Source of the DNA: Paraburkholderia sp. CNPSo 3274
GTDB taxonomy: Bacteria; Pseudomonadota; Gammaproteobacteria; Burkholderiales; Burkholderiaceae
Length of the DNA: 64,000 bases
Direction of reading: 5' to 3'
Assembly (NCBI RefSeq): GCF_024206475.1
Contig: NZ_JAMBPR010000003.1
Coordinates: 167,159 to 231,158, forward strand
Shown here: piece by piece, positions 62,300 to 64,000 of the stretch
Numbering within the stretch: position 1 is the first letter of the stretch
Layout of the letters: each line of letters starts with the position of its first letter
Notes under the pieces: generated by a model
The model's database searches: none
What the model was told of the DNA's origin: nothing
Seen by the model: only the letters and a program-made list of their open reading frames with translations
Made by a program: the position numbers and the translations under genes

Positions 62300-62371
62300 A
62301 TGAATGCGCCTCGCACAGCCCCTCACGGGCAAGATACAACCATCACCGGATCGCCGAGCACCTTGCCGTAG
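62300..62371 (+). pseudogene. Orphan gene start truncated by a deletion
   Basis: ATG 62300 is preceded by GAGAGGAGTACGCAA and encodes [14 protein letters not shown], then runs into the reverse complement of dkgB and stops at 62371. It is the 5' end of a gene divergent from the LysR remnant whose body has been lost. Confidence 0.5.
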
Positions 62372-62919
62372 GCGAGCGTCATGTACGACGTCACGTGAAT
62401 GCCTTCCTGCTGCAGGAAGTCAACGAGCTTGCGGTTCTGCAGGTACGGGCTCAATTCGATCTGGTTGGTGGCGATGTTGTCTTTGCCGACCACCGCGATT
62501 GCCTGCTTCGTCAGTTCGATATTGAAATTGGAAATGCCGATCTGTTTGGTTAGCCCTTGTGATTTGGCTTCGGCCAGCGCGCTCATGAATTCTTCGAGCG
62601 GTACGCCGTTGTTGGGCGCGGGCCAATGAATCAGCGTGAGATCGACTTCGTCGGTGCGCAGCTTCTTCAGGCTTTCCTTCAAGCTCGGCACCAGCTTTTC
62701 ACGCGAGTAGTGATCGACCCAGATCTTGGTCGTGAGAAAGAGATCGTCGCGCGCAATGCCGGAAGCGGCGATCGCTTCGCCGACTTCGGCTTCGTTGCGG
62801 TAGATCTATGCGGTGTCGATGACGCGGTAGCCGACTTCAAGACCGTTACGCACGGAGTCGATGACAACCTGGCCTTCCAGGCGGAATGTGCCGAGGCCAA
62901 AGGCGGGAATCTTGCTCAT
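62323..62919 (-). pseudogene. dkgB: 2,5-diketo-D-gluconate reductase B (DkgB)-like, with stop and 3' truncation
   Basis: From ATG 62919 the frame reads [19 protein letters not shown], then RVIDTA followed by a TAG (62808-62806) where Gln stands in relatives (TAQIY). From [11 protein letters not shown] it continues through [26 protein letters not shown] and [15 protein letters not shown] to [17 protein letters not shown]. There it ends prematurely in VVSCP, about 70 residues short of the family length, missing the NADPH-binding C-terminus. Two defects. Confidence 0.8.
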
Positions 62920-62968
62920 GATGTTCTCCACAAAAAAATGATTGGCTTGCCTAAGCGAAAAAAGCGAC

Positions 62969-64000
62969 TTAACGCGAGCGCCGGTTCACGGCGATCTGGA
63001 CGATGACTAGCGCAACGCCGCCTAACGCGATGAGCGCCCCGACAATCGGCACCGCGCCGTAGCCGAGACCGGCGGAGAGCGCGGCGCTGCCCGCGGCGGC
63101 GCCCAGCGCGTTGCCGAGATTGAACGCGCCGACATTGACGGACGAGGCGAGCCCCGGCGCATCATGGGCGGCGCGCATCACTCGCATTTGCAGCGGCGGG
63201 ACCACCGCGAAGGTCGCGATACCCCAGACGAGCAGGGCAGCGGCCGCACCCACATGCGTCGCGGCCAGCGCCGGAAACGCGAGCATCACGATGATCAACA
63301 GCGCGAGGAAACCCAGCAGCGTGCCGTCGAGCGAGCGGTCTGCGAGACGCCCGCCCGCCGCGTTGCCGATGGAAAAACCCACACCGATCAGCACGAGCAT
63401 GGCGGTCACGAAGCCAGGCGTCGCGCCCGTGAGATGCGTGAGCGTGGGCGTGACATAGGTGTAGAGCGTGAACATCGCGCCTGCGCCAAGCACCGTGGCC
63501 GCGGGCACGCCGCCGATGTTCGCGATGGTGAGTCCCATGAACATCGTCGCGACGGCGCTTGCCTGGCGCTCGCGCGGCACGAAGCTCGCGGCGACCACCG
63601 AGCCGATGCCGAAGAATGCGCCGTGATTCAGGCTCGTGACAAGCCGCGCGAGCAGCAGCGTGGTGTAGTCGGGGGCGATGGCGGAGAGCAGGTTGCCGAG
63701 CGTGAAGATGCCCATCAGCGCCATGAGCGCGGTGCGCCGGGGCCAGCGGGCGAGGGCGAGCGTCATGAGCAGCGCACCCACCATCACGCCGATTGCATAG
63801 GCGCTGATCAGCATGCCCGCGCTGGGGATCGACACATGCACGCCCTCGGCGATCACGGGCAGCAGGCCCATCGGCGAGAATTCGGTCGTGCCGATACCGA
63901 ATGCGCCAACGGCGAGTGCCAGGAGCGGCAGAGCGGCGCCGCGCGTCGCCGGCGGGCTGGCGCGATGCTGCTGGGGGGCCGGGCGGGCCGTGGTGGGTAG
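62969..64000 (-). CDS. MFS transporter (DHA1, AraJ/YdhP type), 5' end outside window, internal deletion
   Basis: The frame runs leftwards from the window edge to TAA-type stop at 62969; at least 343 codons. [20 protein letters not shown] and [23 protein letters not shown] are the first helices of AraJ/YdhP-like exporters of sugars or drugs. Near 63490 the sequence passes directly from IGGVPAAT to [14 protein letters not shown]. In relatives about 60-70 residues separate these segments, covering helices 5-6 and the central loop. The frame is kept, but a 12-helix transporter would be reduced to about 10, so function is doubtful. Confidence 0.65.
   Translation of the reverse strand, partial: LPTTARPAPQQHRASPPATRGAALPLLALAVGAFGIGTTEFSPMGLLPVIAEGVHVSIPSAGMLISAYAIGVMVGALLMTLALARWPRRTALMALMGIFTLGNLLSAIAPDYTTLLLARLVTSLNHGAFFGIGSVVAASFVPRERQASAVATMFMGLTIANIGGVPAATVLGAGAMFTLYTYVTPTLTHLTGATPGFVTAMLVLIGVGFSIGNAAGGRLADRSLDGTLLGFLALLIIVMLAFPALAATHVGAAAALLVWGIATFAVVPPLQMRVMRAAHDAPGLASSVNVGAFNLGNALGAAAGSAALSAGLGYGAVPIVGALIALGGVALVIVQIAVNRRSR

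Overview
The window is GC-rich, densely coded DNA that looks like a Burkholderiaceae chromosome or chromid (Paraburkholderia, Caballeronia or Burkholderia type). The evidence is gene content: three DUF4148 small exported proteins, an Omp32-type porin, a persulfide dioxygenase-rhodanese fusion of the kind known from this family, Ohr, entericidin, and many LysR and two-component regulators. The genus is an inference. I saw no rRNA, tRNA, CRISPR array, insertion sequence or phage gene.

Layout. 0-11.4 kb: mixed housekeeping and accessory genes (nitronate monooxygenase, an internally deleted RidA, a LysR regulator, an exported propeller-like protein, the persulfide dioxygenase fusion, an AraC regulator, a chemoreceptor, entericidin, a GT9 glycosyltransferase). 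11.6-21.6 kb: organic-acid sensing and uptake, with a periplasmic binding protein, a TctE/TctD-type two-component pair, a porin, a 2-hydroxycarboxylate transporter behind a sigma-54 promoter and upstream palindrome, and a DctB/DctD-type kinase and sigma-54 activator. 22-24.5 kb: a lipoprotein with a glycoside-hydrolase-like barrel. 25-27.6 kb: a decayed locus with a multiply broken LysR gene and a chimera of an aconitase-family swivel domain with the back part of an MFS transporter. 27.7-32.9 kb: small enzymes and regulators (lytic transglycosylase, GNAT, universal stress protein, aldo/keto reductase with divergent LysR).

33-36.3 kb holds an EnvZ-like kinase and an OmpR-like regulator, separated by a cupin gene and a GFA gene. 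36.3-42.6 kb holds a TetR-controlled alpha/beta hydrolase with two matching palindromic operators, an EF-G paralogue, and an NfeD-slipin operon.

43.2-53.1 kb is the most interesting part: an envelope redox and hydroperoxide cluster. It contains three DUF4148 genes, D-2-hydroxyacid dehydrogenase, Ohr, a Tat-exported epoxide-hydrolase-like enzyme with a cytochrome P460-like protein, a GFA protein, a periplasmic thioredoxin-like protein, a DipZ-like fusion, and a chloroperoxidase-like hydrolase. Five promoters here share one two-part architecture: a distal tandem box TGTATC-N4-TGTATC, and 69-70 bp downstream a 25-bp proximal block. The same tandem box lies before the kinase gene at 33 kb. I infer that this two-component system controls the cluster.

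53.2-64 kb: an MFS transporter, amidase, PLP decarboxylase, a second universal stress protein, two related two-TM proteins, a DapA-family enzyme and PsiE, mixed with several deletion scars (HxlR/MFS, LysR remnant, dkgB, an internally deleted MFS at the right edge). The number of small, IS-free deletion scars is a notable property of the whole window.
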